The translations under genes and the position numbers were made by a program. DNA of 64,000 nt from Rhizobium tropici CIAT 899. Lineage in GTDB: Bacteria; Pseudomonadota; Alphaproteobacteria; Rhizobiales; Rhizobiaceae. Positions 10,017 through 17,902 of this stretch are shown here, piece after piece; positions within the stretch are counted from its first letter, which is position 1, and each line of letters begins with the position of its first letter. Location of the stretch: assembly GCF_000330885.1 (NCBI RefSeq), contig NC_020059.1, positions 1,911,001-1,975,000 of the forward strand, in the 5' to 3' direction. The notes beneath the pieces are model-generated. The model was given only the letters and a program-made list of their open reading frames with translations, was not told where the DNA came from and made no database searches.

Positions 10017-10158
10017 GAGGATCTCCGTTCGATAGGGGATGCGAAGGAGATCCTGTCAGAAGTGCTCTCGCTTCGCTGATAACGGAGTAAACACGCGAGA
10101 GACGAATTTATTCGCCGGACCCGGCAATTTAACCGAGCCCGACGAAGAGACCGGTTAC

Positions 10159-10551
10159 TTACTTCTTGTTGTTGTCGATCGCCAGCAGGCCCGGGCCTGC
10201 GAAGATCAGGAACAGGAAGACGAAGCAGTAGAGGATCGCCGCGTCACCGCCGTTGTTGGCCGGGAAGAAATTCTTCGGATAATGCGCCATGAAATAGGCG
10301 ACCGCCATGTTGCCGCACAGAATGAACGCGACCGGACGGGTAAAGAAGCCCACGATCGTTGCCAATCCACCGACAACTTCAAGGATACCCTGAACCAGAA
10401 GCAAGGTCGGCAGCGGGCTTGGGAACTGACCGCCGAGCGGAAAGCCAAACAGCTTCTGCAAGCCGTGTTCGATAAACAACGCGCCAGTGACGACGCGCAA
10501 GACAGTAAGAGCATAGGGCTGATATTGATTCAGCCGATCGGAAAGCGCCAT
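10159..10551 (-). CDS. DoxX family membrane protein (paralog)
   Basis: This second DoxX protein (130 aa) shares FIEHGLQKLFGFP, a VGGLATIVGFFTRPVAFIL stretch and FFPANNGGDAAILYCFVFLF with its neighbour, so the pair looks like a local duplication. The frame is open to 10638, but ATG 10551 has GGAG 8 bases upstream and matches the neighbour's N-terminus. It is probably transcribed separately from or ahead of the second copy. Its role is unknown. Confidence 0.88.
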   Translation of the reverse strand: MALSDRLNQYQPYALTVLRVVTGALFIEHGLQKLFGFPLGGQFPSPLPTLLLVQGILEVVGGLATIVGFFTRPVAFILCGNMAVAYFMAHYPKNFFPANNGGDAAILYCFVFLFLIFAGPGLLAIDNNKK

Positions 10552-10652
10552 GTTAAACTCCAGTTTTAACTCCCCCACGAGGAAGCAATAGAGCGCACGA
10601 CTGAGAACGTGAAAACACGGCTTCTGACACCAGATCAATTTTCCGTGTGATA

Positions 10653-10673
10653 TCCGTGACTTGTTGTCACGGA
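10653..10673 (-). terminator. hairpin directly after the pccB stop codon
   Basis: TCCGTGAC (10653-10660) and GTCACGGA (10666-10673) form a perfect 8-bp stem with a 5-base loop two bases beyond pccB. There is only an A/T-rich flank and no clear U-tract in the direction of pccB transcription, so termination is a guess. Confidence 0.4.
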
Positions 10674-10674
10674 C

Positions 10675-12207
10675 TCAAAGCGGGATGTTGTCGTGCTTCT
10701 TCCAGGGATTGGTCAGATCCTTGTTGCGCAACATTCTGAGACCCTGTGCCAGCCGCCGCCGGGTCGAGCGCGGCATGATCACTTCGTCGATATAGCCGCG
10801 CTCCGCGGCAACGAAGGGCGACAGGAAACGGTCTTCGTACATCTTCGTATGCGCTGCAATCTTCTCCGGATCGGCAATATCCTTGCGGAAGATAATCTCC
10901 ACGGCGCCCTTGGCGCCCATGACGGCGATCTGTGCTGTCGGCCAGGCATAGTTGAGATCGCCGCGCAGATGCTTCGAGGCCATGACGTCATAGGCGCCGC
11001 CGAACGCTTTGCGGGTGATAACCGTCAGCTTCGGCACAGTCGCTTCGGCATAGGCGAAGAGCAGCTTGGCGCCGTGCTTGATCAGGCCGCCATATTCCTG
11101 TGCCGTTCCCGGCAGGAAGCCCGGCACGTCGACGAAGGTGACGATCGGGATATTGAAGCAATCGCAGAAGCGCACGAAGCGCGCCGCCTTTCGCGACGCG
11201 TCACTGTCGAGAACGCCGGCAAGCACCATCGGCTGATTGGCGACGAAGCCGATGGTGGCGCCCTCGATGCGACCGAAACCGCAGACGATATTCTTGGCGA
11301 AACTTTCCTGGATCTCGAAGAAATCGCCCTCGTCCGCAACCTTCAGGATCAGTTCCTTGATGTCATAGGGTTTGTTGGCATTCGCCGGGATCAGCGTATC
11401 GAGCGAATTATCCGGTTCAGTCACCGACTGATAGCATTCGATTTCCGGCACCGCGGCCGTGTTCGATTGCGGCAGGAAATCGACGAGACGGCGCACCTGC
11501 AGGAGCGTGTCGACATCATTGTCGTAGGCGGCGTCGGCAATCGAAGATTTCGTCGTGTGCACCGAGGCGCCGCCGAGCTGTTCGGATGTCACGGTCTCAT
11601 TGGTGACGGTCTTCACCACATCCGGCCCGGTGACGAACATGTAGGATGTGTCGCGCACCATGAAGATGAAGTCGGTCATGGCTGGGGAATAGACGTCGCC
11701 GCCGGCGCAGGGGCCCATGATGACGGAAATCTGCGGAATGACGCCGGAGGCCAGTACGTTACGCTGGAATACCTCAGCATAACCGCCGAGTGCGGCCACG
11801 CCTTCCTGAATGCGGGCGCCGCCGGCATCGTAGATCCCAATAATCGGCGCCCGGTTCTTTAGCGCCATATCTTGCACTTTGGTGATCTTTTCCGCATGTG
11901 CCTCTGAAAGAGACCCACCGAAGACTGTGAAATCCTTGGCAAAAATGAAGACAGTTCGTCCGTTGACCGTGCCCCAACCGGTCACGACGCCGTCGCCGGC
12001 AATCTTGCTCTTGTCCATGCCGAAATCGGTTGAGCGATGCTCGACGAACATATCGAACTCTTCGAAAGAGCCCTCATCGAGAAAGATATCGATGCGCTCA
12101 CGAGCCGTCAGCTTGCCGCGGGCGTGCTGTGCGTCGATGCGCACCTGCCCGCCGCCGAGCCTTGCAATCTCGCGACGGCGTTCCAGTTCCTGCAGGATTT
12201 CCTTCAT
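10675..12207 (-). CDS. pccB: propionyl-CoA carboxylase beta subunit (carboxyltransferase)
   Basis: The 510-aa protein transfers the carboxyl group from biotin on PccA to propionyl-CoA. The family start is [20 protein letters not shown], followed by [12 protein letters not shown], the N-terminal oxyanion-hole region GGARIQEGV, and the C-terminal domain [19 protein letters not shown]. The tail ends [11 protein letters not shown], as in PccB. The partner pccA is on the other strand 4.3 kb away. The next upstream gene on the same strand is a lipoprotein gene 64 bases off. Confidence 0.95.
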   Translation of the reverse strand: MKEILQELERRREIARLGGGQVRIDAQHARGKLTARERIDIFLDEGSFEEFDMFVEHRSTDFGMDKSKIAGDGVVTGWGTVNGRTVFIFAKDFTVFGGSLSEAHAEKITKVQDMALKNRAPIIGIYDAGGARIQEGVAALGGYAEVFQRNVLASGVIPQISVIMGPCAGGDVYSPAMTDFIFMVRDTSYMFVTGPDVVKTVTNETVTSEQLGGASVHTTKSSIADAAYDNDVDTLLQVRRLVDFLPQSNTAAVPEIECYQSVTEPDNSLDTLIPANANKPYDIKELILKVADEGDFFEIQESFAKNIVCGFGRIEGATIGFVANQPMVLAGVLDSDASRKAARFVRFCDCFNIPIVTFVDVPGFLPGTAQEYGGLIKHGAKLLFAYAEATVPKLTVITRKAFGGAYDVMASKHLRGDLNYAWPTAQIAVMGAKGAVEIIFRKDIADPEKIAAHTKMYEDRFLSPFVAAERGYIDEVIMPRSTRRRLAQGLRMLRNKDLTNPWKKHDNIPL

Positions 12208-12270
12208 GCGGCCCTCTCTCCATCATCGCTCGGGCTTAGCATGGCGCGAGCCTTGTTTGAAGCTGTCGGC

Positions 12271-12741
12271 TTAGTTTGCGAGCCGTGGTGTGTTCAGCGA
12301 AAAGATGGAACGAACCCGCGCGGCGATGTCTTCCGCCATCAGCTCATCTGCGGTGGCAGGATCAGGAGCGACAGTTCTGGTCTCGAACGATGCCATGGCA
12401 ATCACAGCGCCGCCATCGGCTGCCGCAGCGTCGATATTGATCTTGGCGCTGCTGCGGTCACGATTGAAGCCGCGCGCCTTGCGGACGTCGCTCAATCGGA
12501 CTGTGATGGCAACCGCTGGCAGTTGCGGACCGAAGCTCGTAGCGGCGATCGCGGCGTTGACGCGATCATTGACGGCTGCAACCAATGCCGGCGACACCGG
12601 CGGCAGTGCCTGATCGGCTATGACGGTTGCGCTGCGCACGGCATAGGTTGGAGGCGGAGGATCCACGGACCAGCTCGAGCAAGCGGCCAATGCCAGACTT
12701 CCCACGAGCGCCGGTATGGCTCTCGGCCTCCACAACAACAT
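12271..12741 (-). CDS. hypothetical lipoprotein
   Basis: The 156-aa product begins with a signal sequence ending in a lipobox (SLALAAC, Cys about 21), so it should be a membrane-anchored lipoprotein. After a Pro-rich linker (SVDPPPPTY) come repeated Ala-rich segments such as VNDRVNAAIAATSFGPQLP and a putative beta strand AVAITVRLSDV. No named domain was recognised. The start at 12741 was chosen because it begins the signal peptide with AGGG just upstream, although the frame is open to 12807. Confidence 0.65.
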   Translation of the reverse strand: MLLWRPRAIPALVGSLALAACSSWSVDPPPPTYAVRSATVIADQALPPVSPALVAAVNDRVNAAIAATSFGPQLPAVAITVRLSDVRKARGFNRDRSSAKINIDAAAADGGAVIAMASFETRTVAPDPATADELMAEDIAARVRSIFSLNTPRLAN

Positions 12742-12810
12742 GATCCCTGCCCCGACTTTCGAATTTGCAAGATATGCAGATCGATATAAAGGACTGGAAA
12801 TCAACAATAT

Positions 12811-13596
12811 TCAACTGCGAAGCGCGGAAAAAACCGCGGCCGCGGCCTGAAATTCTTCAAAACGTTGTGCACGACGCTGCTCGGCTTCTTCGTCGCCGCC
12901 CCAATGCTCAATTGTCCAATCCTCGTCGAGATGAGCGAGCGCCCAGACCTCGGCAAGCGGCAGAAAACCTTTCGCAAAGGCCAGCGCCAGGATCGCCGAA
13001 CCAGTCAGTGTGGTGATCGTGTGCAAGCTCGCGATCTCCATCGGTGTGTCAAACTCGCGCAAAGCAGCGGCGAAGGCCGCAATAGCCTCTTTAGGCTGCT
13101 CCTGGTGCATGACGCCTTCGGCCAGGATGAAGCGAGCGCCTAGGTCGCGCGCTGCCCATTCGATCACCGGATTCCAGCGCTCTGATTGCCGCTCGACGAG
13201 CCGCTCGGGACCGTCGGCGCGGTAGCAAAGCAGATCGCTGCCGGAGAAGCGGACGATTTCGTCGAATACAGCCTGGCTCTCCGTCGCAACGCCATCGATG
13301 GCGGTATTGACGAGGCGCGTCACAGGCATGCTCGCGGGATCGATCACGTCAACCTGACGTGCCCATTCTGCAGCCACCAGTCTGGCAAGCGCTTCCGTCG
13401 GCAAGGCCAGGGAATGCCGCGCCGGCGTCTTCACCACCTTGCCATCCAGAGCGATGGCGTGACCGCCCTCGTCCGCGCTGATCGTCACATCCTTGTAGAA
13501 GCGCTTCGGCAACGGCTTCTTCATCTGGATCTGAGCGCGGCGGATCGGATCGGGATGGCTGAGACCTTCGGAAAGATCGTTCAACAGGTCGCGCAT
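12811..13596 (-). CDS. ATP12 family chaperone (F1-ATPase assembly)
   Basis: ATP12 proteins bind the F1-ATPase alpha subunit during assembly in mitochondria, and alphaproteobacteria carry the related protein. The 261-aa sequence shows the family pattern: MKKPLPKRFYKDVTISADEG, LDGKVVKTPARHSLALPTEA, AEWARQVDVIDPASMPVTRL and, near the C-terminus, ALAHLDEDWTIEHWGGDEEAEQRR. It lies 9 bases after the HAD phosphatase gene, so rluC, the HAD gene and this gene are probably one operon. It is cytoplasmic. Confidence 0.92.
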   Translation of the reverse strand: MRDLLNDLSEGLSHPDPIRRAQIQMKKPLPKRFYKDVTISADEGGHAIALDGKVVKTPARHSLALPTEALARLVAAEWARQVDVIDPASMPVTRLVNTAIDGVATESQAVFDEIVRFSGSDLLCYRADGPERLVERQSERWNPVIEWAARDLGARFILAEGVMHQEQPKEAIAAFAAALREFDTPMEIASLHTITTLTGSAILALAFAKGFLPLAEVWALAHLDEDWTIEHWGGDEEAEQRRAQRFEEFQAAAAVFSALRS

Positions 13597-13605
13597 GGCG
13601 TCACC

Positions 13606-14259
13606 TCAGAGAATATGGCTCAACAAATCGTTCGGATGGTGGGCAATGGCATCGGCGCCTGCCGCCAGCAGCTCCTCGACGGAAGCATAGCCCCAGGCAA
13701 CGCCGATGGCAGTCGCACCCGCCGACTTCGCCATCTGCATGTCGTAGATGGCGTCGCCGATCACGATCGTGTCGTGCGGATCCATGCCAGTCTCGTCGCA
13801 GCATTCCGTGACCATCGCCGGATGCGGCTTGGACGGGCAGTCGTCGGCGGTGCGCGAGACAATGAAATAGGGCGCGAAGTCGTTGACCTCAAGGATATGG
13901 GTCAAGCCGCGGCGGGATTTACCCGTGACGGCACCGATCAGCAGTTCGTCGCGGGCAGCAAGCGTCTCGATCAGCGGCTTGATGCCGTCGAAAAGCGGCG
14001 TCTGCATGTCGGCCTCGTCTCGCACCTCCGGAAAGATCGACTTGTAATGCGCCGTCATCGCGATCGCTTCGTCGTCGACATGCGGCTTGCCCTGCAGGCG
14101 GGCGATGGCGATATCGAGCGTCAAGCCGATGATCGATTTCGTCGCAGAAACATCGGGGCGCTTATAGCCGAAGGCCACGAAGGTGCGCGCCATAACCTCA
14201 TGGATCAGCCGCGCGCTGTCGACCAGCGTGCCGTCACAATCAAATAGGACCAGCTTCAT
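13606..14259 (-). CDS. HAD-superfamily hydrolase, phosphoglycolate phosphatase-like
   Basis: The 217-aa protein has the HAD motifs in order: I MKLVLFDCDGTLVDS (nucleophile Asp8), II near GAVTGKSRRG, III around the Lys of SKPHPAMV, and IV VIGDAIYDMQMAKSAG. A helical cap lies between motifs I and II, as in Gph/PGMB-type phosphatases. The substrate is not determined. Its ATG overlaps the stop of rluC (ATGA), which favours co-translation. An in-frame extension upstream to 14433 would lie inside the rluC gene and is rejected. Confidence 0.85.
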   Translation of the reverse strand: MKLVLFDCDGTLVDSARLIHEVMARTFVAFGYKRPDVSATKSIIGLTLDIAIARLQGKPHVDDEAIAMTAHYKSIFPEVRDEADMQTPLFDGIKPLIETLAARDELLIGAVTGKSRRGLTHILEVNDFAPYFIVSRTADDCPSKPHPAMVTECCDETGMDPHDTIVIGDAIYDMQMAKSAGATAIGVAWGYASVEELLAAGADAIAHHPNDLLSHIL

Positions 14260-15254
14260 TCGTCGTCCGGCTCCCCTGCCGATTCCATATCGAAACCGAG
14301 AAGGTTCCAGGTCTGAACCATATGCGGCGGCAAAGGCGCGGTGACGCGCAGGCGTCCGCCGCTCGGATGCGGGATATCGATATGGCGCGCATGCAGATGC
14401 AGGCGCTTCTGGACACCGCCCGGAAAATCCCAATTCGGATCGTCGTCGAAATATTTAGGGTCGCCGATGATCGGATGGCCCATATGCAGCGCATGGACAC
14501 GCAGCTGATGGGTACGACCGGTATAGGGCTCCATTTCCAGCCAGGCGAGGCTCTGCGCCGCGGTCTCGAGCACGCGATAGTAGGAGATGGCGTGATCGGC
14601 GCCCTCTTCTCCATGCTTGGCGATGCGCATGCGGTCGCCATCGGCCGTCGCTTCCTTCACCAGCCAAGTGGAGATCTTGTCCTCATGCTTACGCGGCACG
14701 CCCTTGACCAGCGACCAATAGGTCTTCTTGGTGTCGCGCTCGCGGAACGCCGCCGTCAGCTTCTGCGCCGCACCGCGCGTGCGGGCAACGACTAGGACAC
14801 CTGACGTGTCGCGGTCGAGACGATGTACTAGGCGCGGCTTCTCGCCCTTCTTGCTCGTCCATGCCTCGAGCATCTTGTCGATATGACGTGTCAGGCCGGA
14901 GCCGCCCTGTACCGCGAGGCCGGCCGGCTTGTTCAGCACATAGACCTTGTCGTCTTCATGCAGCAGCATGCGTGCTAGAAGCTCGCCGTCGCCGGCATGT
15001 TTGAGGTCGTTGCTGGCGATGGGGCCGCTCTTCGGGCCCTTGGCATCGACGTCGAGAGGCGGCACGCGCACCACCTGCCCCGGCTGCACGCGCGCATCCG
15101 TCTTGACGCGGCCGCCATCGACGCGCACTTGACCGGACCGCAGCAGCTTCTGCAACTGACCAAAGCCAAGTCCTGGGAAATGCACCTTGAACCAGCGGTC
15201 GAGGCGCATGCCGGCTTCATCAGGCTCGACCTGTATATGTTCAATCCCGGCCAT
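14256..15254 (-). CDS. RluA/RluC family ribosomal large-subunit pseudouridine synthase
   Basis: An N-terminal S4 RNA-binding domain (about residues 15-75, MRLDRWFKVHFPGLGFGQLQ) is followed by the RluA catalytic domain with RLVHRLDRDTSGVLVVART, whose Asp is the catalytic nucleophile, and GRTHQLRVHALHMGHPI. The enzyme isomerises uridines in 23S rRNA. RluC or RluD specificity cannot be told from motifs alone. The start at 15254 (332 aa) was preferred to the first ATG six codons upstream, but neither has a strong ribosome-binding site. Confidence 0.9.
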   Translation of the reverse strand: MAGIEHIQVEPDEAGMRLDRWFKVHFPGLGFGQLQKLLRSGQVRVDGGRVKTDARVQPGQVVRVPPLDVDAKGPKSGPIASNDLKHAGDGELLARMLLHEDDKVYVLNKPAGLAVQGGSGLTRHIDKMLEAWTSKKGEKPRLVHRLDRDTSGVLVVARTRGAAQKLTAAFRERDTKKTYWSLVKGVPRKHEDKISTWLVKEATADGDRMRIAKHGEEGADHAISYYRVLETAAQSLAWLEMEPYTGRTHQLRVHALHMGHPIIGDPKYFDDDPNWDFPGGVQKRLHLHARHIDIPHPSGGRLRVTAPLPPHMVQTWNLLGFDMESAGEPDDE

Positions 15255-15380
15255 TCTTCTTCTTTCAAACACCGCGGCATGTCCCGGGAAATGCCAAACG
15301 CGCGTTGGACGGGATCATGCCTATTCAAACCATGGGACATCGGCCCCGCAGCCGGAGATTTCCCGGCCTTTTGACGTGGC

Positions 15381-15422
15381 TTTAGAGCATTTCGAGCAAA
15401 AGTGGAAACCGGAATTGTACGG
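15381..15422. repeat. interspersed palindromic intergenic repeat, partial copy
   Basis: TTTAGAGCATTTCGAGCAAA followed by AGTGGAAACCGGAATT has the AAAAGTGG...ACCGG core seen in the other repeat copies at 8208 and 22415. Its right arm has diverged, so the palindrome is incomplete. It lies between the PCu(A)C gene and rluC. Confidence 0.55.
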
Positions 15423-15439
15423 TCGAATGATTTTCTGGC

Positions 15440-15973
15440 TCAGTTTCCCTTGGCCGAGACGACAGGCAGATTGATGTCGACCATACCCGCCTTGTCGAAC
15501 ATCAGCATCACGGGCACCGCACCGCCCTGCTCGAAAGGCGTCTTTACCTGTTTGAACATCATGTGCATCGTATTCGGCGCGAGCGTCACCGTCGCGCCGG
15601 CGGGAATGGCGATGCCGCCTTTCACCTCGCGCATCTTCATGATCTCGCCTTCCATTTTCATCTCGTGCAGCTCCACCTTGCCAGCCGCTGAAGAGGTGAC
15701 AGAAGTGAGTTTGTCGTCGGCCTTGCCGGTGTTGTGGATGATAATATAGCCGCCGCCCACCGGCTGGCCGGGAAGCATGGCGCGAACATAGCCGCCGCTG
15801 ATATCGAGATCGCCAAGTTTGGCAGTCGCGGAGCCGGAAGGTGCCGCACCCGCATCCATGTGCATACCGGGCATGGATTTCATCGTGCCGCTATCCTCAG
15901 CCATTGCTCCACTGGAAGGAAGCGAAAATGCGCCAATGGACATCAGCAATGCGGCTGCGTAGTTGCGGTTCAT
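15440..15973 (-). CDS. periplasmic copper chaperone PCu(A)C
   Basis: A signal peptide (about residues 1-26, ending GAMAED) precedes a Met-rich stretch (KSMPGMHMDAG) and a single PCu(A)C domain. The copper-binding ligands of the family are recognisable as LHEMKM, a following Met, and NTMHMMF. Such proteins deliver Cu(I) to the CuA centre of cytochrome c oxidase in the periplasm. The ATG at 15973 has AGGAG 6 bases upstream, so the longer open frame is not used. No cox gene is adjacent. Confidence 0.9.
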   Translation of the reverse strand: MNRNYAAALLMSIGAFSLPSSGAMAEDSGTMKSMPGMHMDAGAAPSGSATAKLGDLDISGGYVRAMLPGQPVGGGYIIIHNTGKADDKLTSVTSSAAGKVELHEMKMEGEIMKMREVKGGIAIPAGATVTLAPNTMHMMFKQVKTPFEQGGAVPVMLMFDKAGMVDINLPVVSAKGN

Positions 15974-16149
15974 GTTCATCTCCTGCCCGGCTCCTCGATC
16001 GAGCAGAAGGGATAGCCTCTCCCATCGCTGTTGCAAAGGCCCGTATTCATTAGGAAACGCAGGATTGATCGGCGCGACAAAAATTTGTTCAGCGACGACA
16101 TTTGCCCCTTGCCATCTTTCGCCGAGACCGGATAATGGCTGTCAACCTT

Positions 16150-16303
16150 GTTGGGAGAATCCGGCGCAAGCCGGTGCCGAAGGAGCAACCGCCCCGGAAA
16201 CTCTCAGGCCAAAGGACCAGCAAGGGGCAGACGGAACTCTGGAGAGAAGCGCGCAAGCGTTCGCCGAAGGGATAACAATCTCAGGCAAACAGACAGAGGG
16301 GGC
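16150..16303 (+). promoter_or_regulatory. tandem glycine riboswitch
   Basis: Two consecutive glycine aptamers lie upstream of gcvT. The first has GGGAGAAT, GCCGAAGGAGCAA, AACTCTCAGGC and AAAGGACC (about 16152-16216). The second has ACTCTGGAGAG, CGCCGAAGGG, ATCTCAGGCAAA and CAGACAGAGGGG (about 16231-16303). These are the standard conserved blocks of the cooperative glycine switch that turns on glycine cleavage genes when glycine is plentiful. The remaining bases between 15974 and 16149 should hold the promoter, which was not resolved. Confidence 0.95.
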
Positions 16304-16377
16304 TCATCGTCAGGCGCCACCGCGCCGAAATTGTGAGCTCTGCGCTTCGAAACAAGCGCAAAACCCGGAGGCGTCAT

Positions 16378-17514
16378 TTGGACGAGACCGCTGCCCTCAA
16401 GACCACCCCCCTTCATGCCCTGCATGTGTCCCTCGGCGCCCGCATGGTGCCGTTCGCAGGCTACGACATGCCCGTGCAATATGCGCCCGGCGTGCTGAAG
16501 GAACATCTTTGGACCAGATCCTCTGCCGGTCTGTTCGACGTGTCGCATATGGGTCAGGTGACGATCCGCGCACGCTCAGGCAAATATGAGGATGCGGCGC
16601 TGGCACTGGAAAGCCTGGTGCCGGTCGATATTCTCGGCCTTGCCGAAAATCGCCAGCGCTATGGCTTCTTCACCGACGACAAGGGTGGCATCCTCGACGA
16701 TCTGATGATTGCCCATATGGACGACTATCTTTTCGTCGTCGTCAACGCTGCCTGCAAAGAGCAGGATTTCAAGCATCTTCAAGATCATATCGGCGATAGC
16801 TGCGAAGTTACATTACTCGATCGCGCCCTCATCGCCCTGCAGGGACCGCGCGCCGTCGACGTGCTCGCAGAGCTCTGGGCCGATATCGCCTACATGAAGT
16901 TCATGGACGTGCGCCATTGTCGCCTCCACGATGTCTCCTGCCTCGTCTCACGCTCCGGCTATAGCGGCGAAGACGGTTTCGAAATCTCCGTGCCGGCTGA
17001 TAAGGCCGAGGATATCGCCAAGCGGCTGCTGGAGCATCCGGACGTCCAGCCGATCGGCCTCGGCGCCCGTGACTCGTTGCGCCTGGAGGCCGGCCTCTGC
17101 CTTTATGGCAACGATATCGACCAGACGACGACGCCGATCGAAGGCGCACTCGAATGGGCGATCCAGAAGGCCCGCAAGACGGGCGGTGTCCGCGCCGGCG
17201 GCTTCCCTGGCGCAACCCGCATCCTCGGCGAACTCGATGGCGGCACCACGCGGCGCCGCGTCGGCCTGAAGCCGGAGGGCAAGGCACCAGTGCGCGGCCA
17301 CTCAAAGCTTTATGCCGAAGCCGAAGGCAAGACCGAAATTGGCGAAGTCACCTCGGGTGGTTTCGGTCCGAGCGTCGAATCCCCAGTCGCCATGGGCTAC
17401 GTGCCGACCGATTTCGCGGCACCCGGTACCACCGTTTACGCTGAAGTACGCGGCAAATATCTGCCCGTCGTCGTCAGTACGCTGCCTTTCATCAAACCCA
17501 CCTACAAACGCTGA
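16378..17514 (+). CDS. gcvT: aminomethyltransferase (glycine cleavage T protein)
   Basis: GcvT takes the aminomethyl group from lipoylated GcvH, releases ammonia and makes methylene-tetrahydrofolate. The 378-aa protein shows [20 protein letters not shown], the [11 protein letters not shown] motif, [13 protein letters not shown] and [20 protein letters not shown]. The start is a TTG at 16378 with GGAGG six bases upstream and the expected N-terminus (L/M)[14 protein letters not shown]. The in-frame ATG-like start at 16333 lies just after the riboswitch without a ribosome-binding site. It is first in gcvTHP. Confidence 0.95.
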   Translation: MDETAALKTTPLHALHVSLGARMVPFAGYDMPVQYAPGVLKEHLWTRSSAGLFDVSHMGQVTIRARSGKYEDAALALESLVPVDILGLAENRQRYGFFTDDKGGILDDLMIAHMDDYLFVVVNAACKEQDFKHLQDHIGDSCEVTLLDRALIALQGPRAVDVLAELWADIAYMKFMDVRHCRLHDVSCLVSRSGYSGEDGFEISVPADKAEDIAKRLLEHPDVQPIGLGARDSLRLEAGLCLYGNDIDQTTTPIEGALEWAIQKARKTGGVRAGGFPGATRILGELDGGTTRRRVGLKPEGKAPVRGHSKLYAEAEGKTEIGEVTSGGFGPSVESPVAMGYVPTDFAAPGTTVYAEVRGKYLPVVVSTLPFIKPTYKR

Positions 17515-17539
17515 ACGTCTTTTCCAGAGAGGATTATCC

Positions 17540-17902
17540 ATGCTGAAATTCACCGAAGAACACGAGTGGCTGAAGGTCGAAGGCGATGTCGCAATCGTGG
17601 GCATCACGGCCCATGCAGCCGAACAGCTCGGCGATCTCGTTTTCGTTGAGTTGCCCGAGGTCGGTGCCAGCTTCTCCAAGGGAGCCGACGCGGCAACCGT
17701 CGAATCCGTCAAGGCAGCCTCCGAAGTCTATTGTCCGCTCGACGGGGAAATCACGGAAATCAACGAAGCCATCACTGCCGATCCGGCCCTCGTCAACTCC
17801 GACCCAATGGGCGCCGGCTGGTTCTTCAAGCTGAAGCTGAGGAACGTCGGCGATCTCGATGGTCTCCTTGATGAATCCGGTTACAAGGAGCTGATCGGAT
17901 AA
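17540..17902 (+). CDS. gcvH: glycine cleavage system H protein
   Basis: This 120-aa lipoyl carrier shuttles the aminomethyl group between GcvP and GcvT. The lipoylation site is the Lys in [16 protein letters not shown], near residue 58, and the protein begins [11 protein letters not shown]. Its stop codon TAA shares its last A with the gcvP start, so translation is coupled. A GAGAGGA ribosome-binding site precedes the ATG. LipB, encoded at 879, is one of the enzymes able to supply its lipoyl group. Confidence 0.97.
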   Translation: MLKFTEEHEWLKVEGDVAIVGITAHAAEQLGDLVFVELPEVGASFSKGADAATVESVKAASEVYCPLDGEITEINEAITADPALVNSDPMGAGWFFKLKLRNVGDLDGLLDESGYKELIG

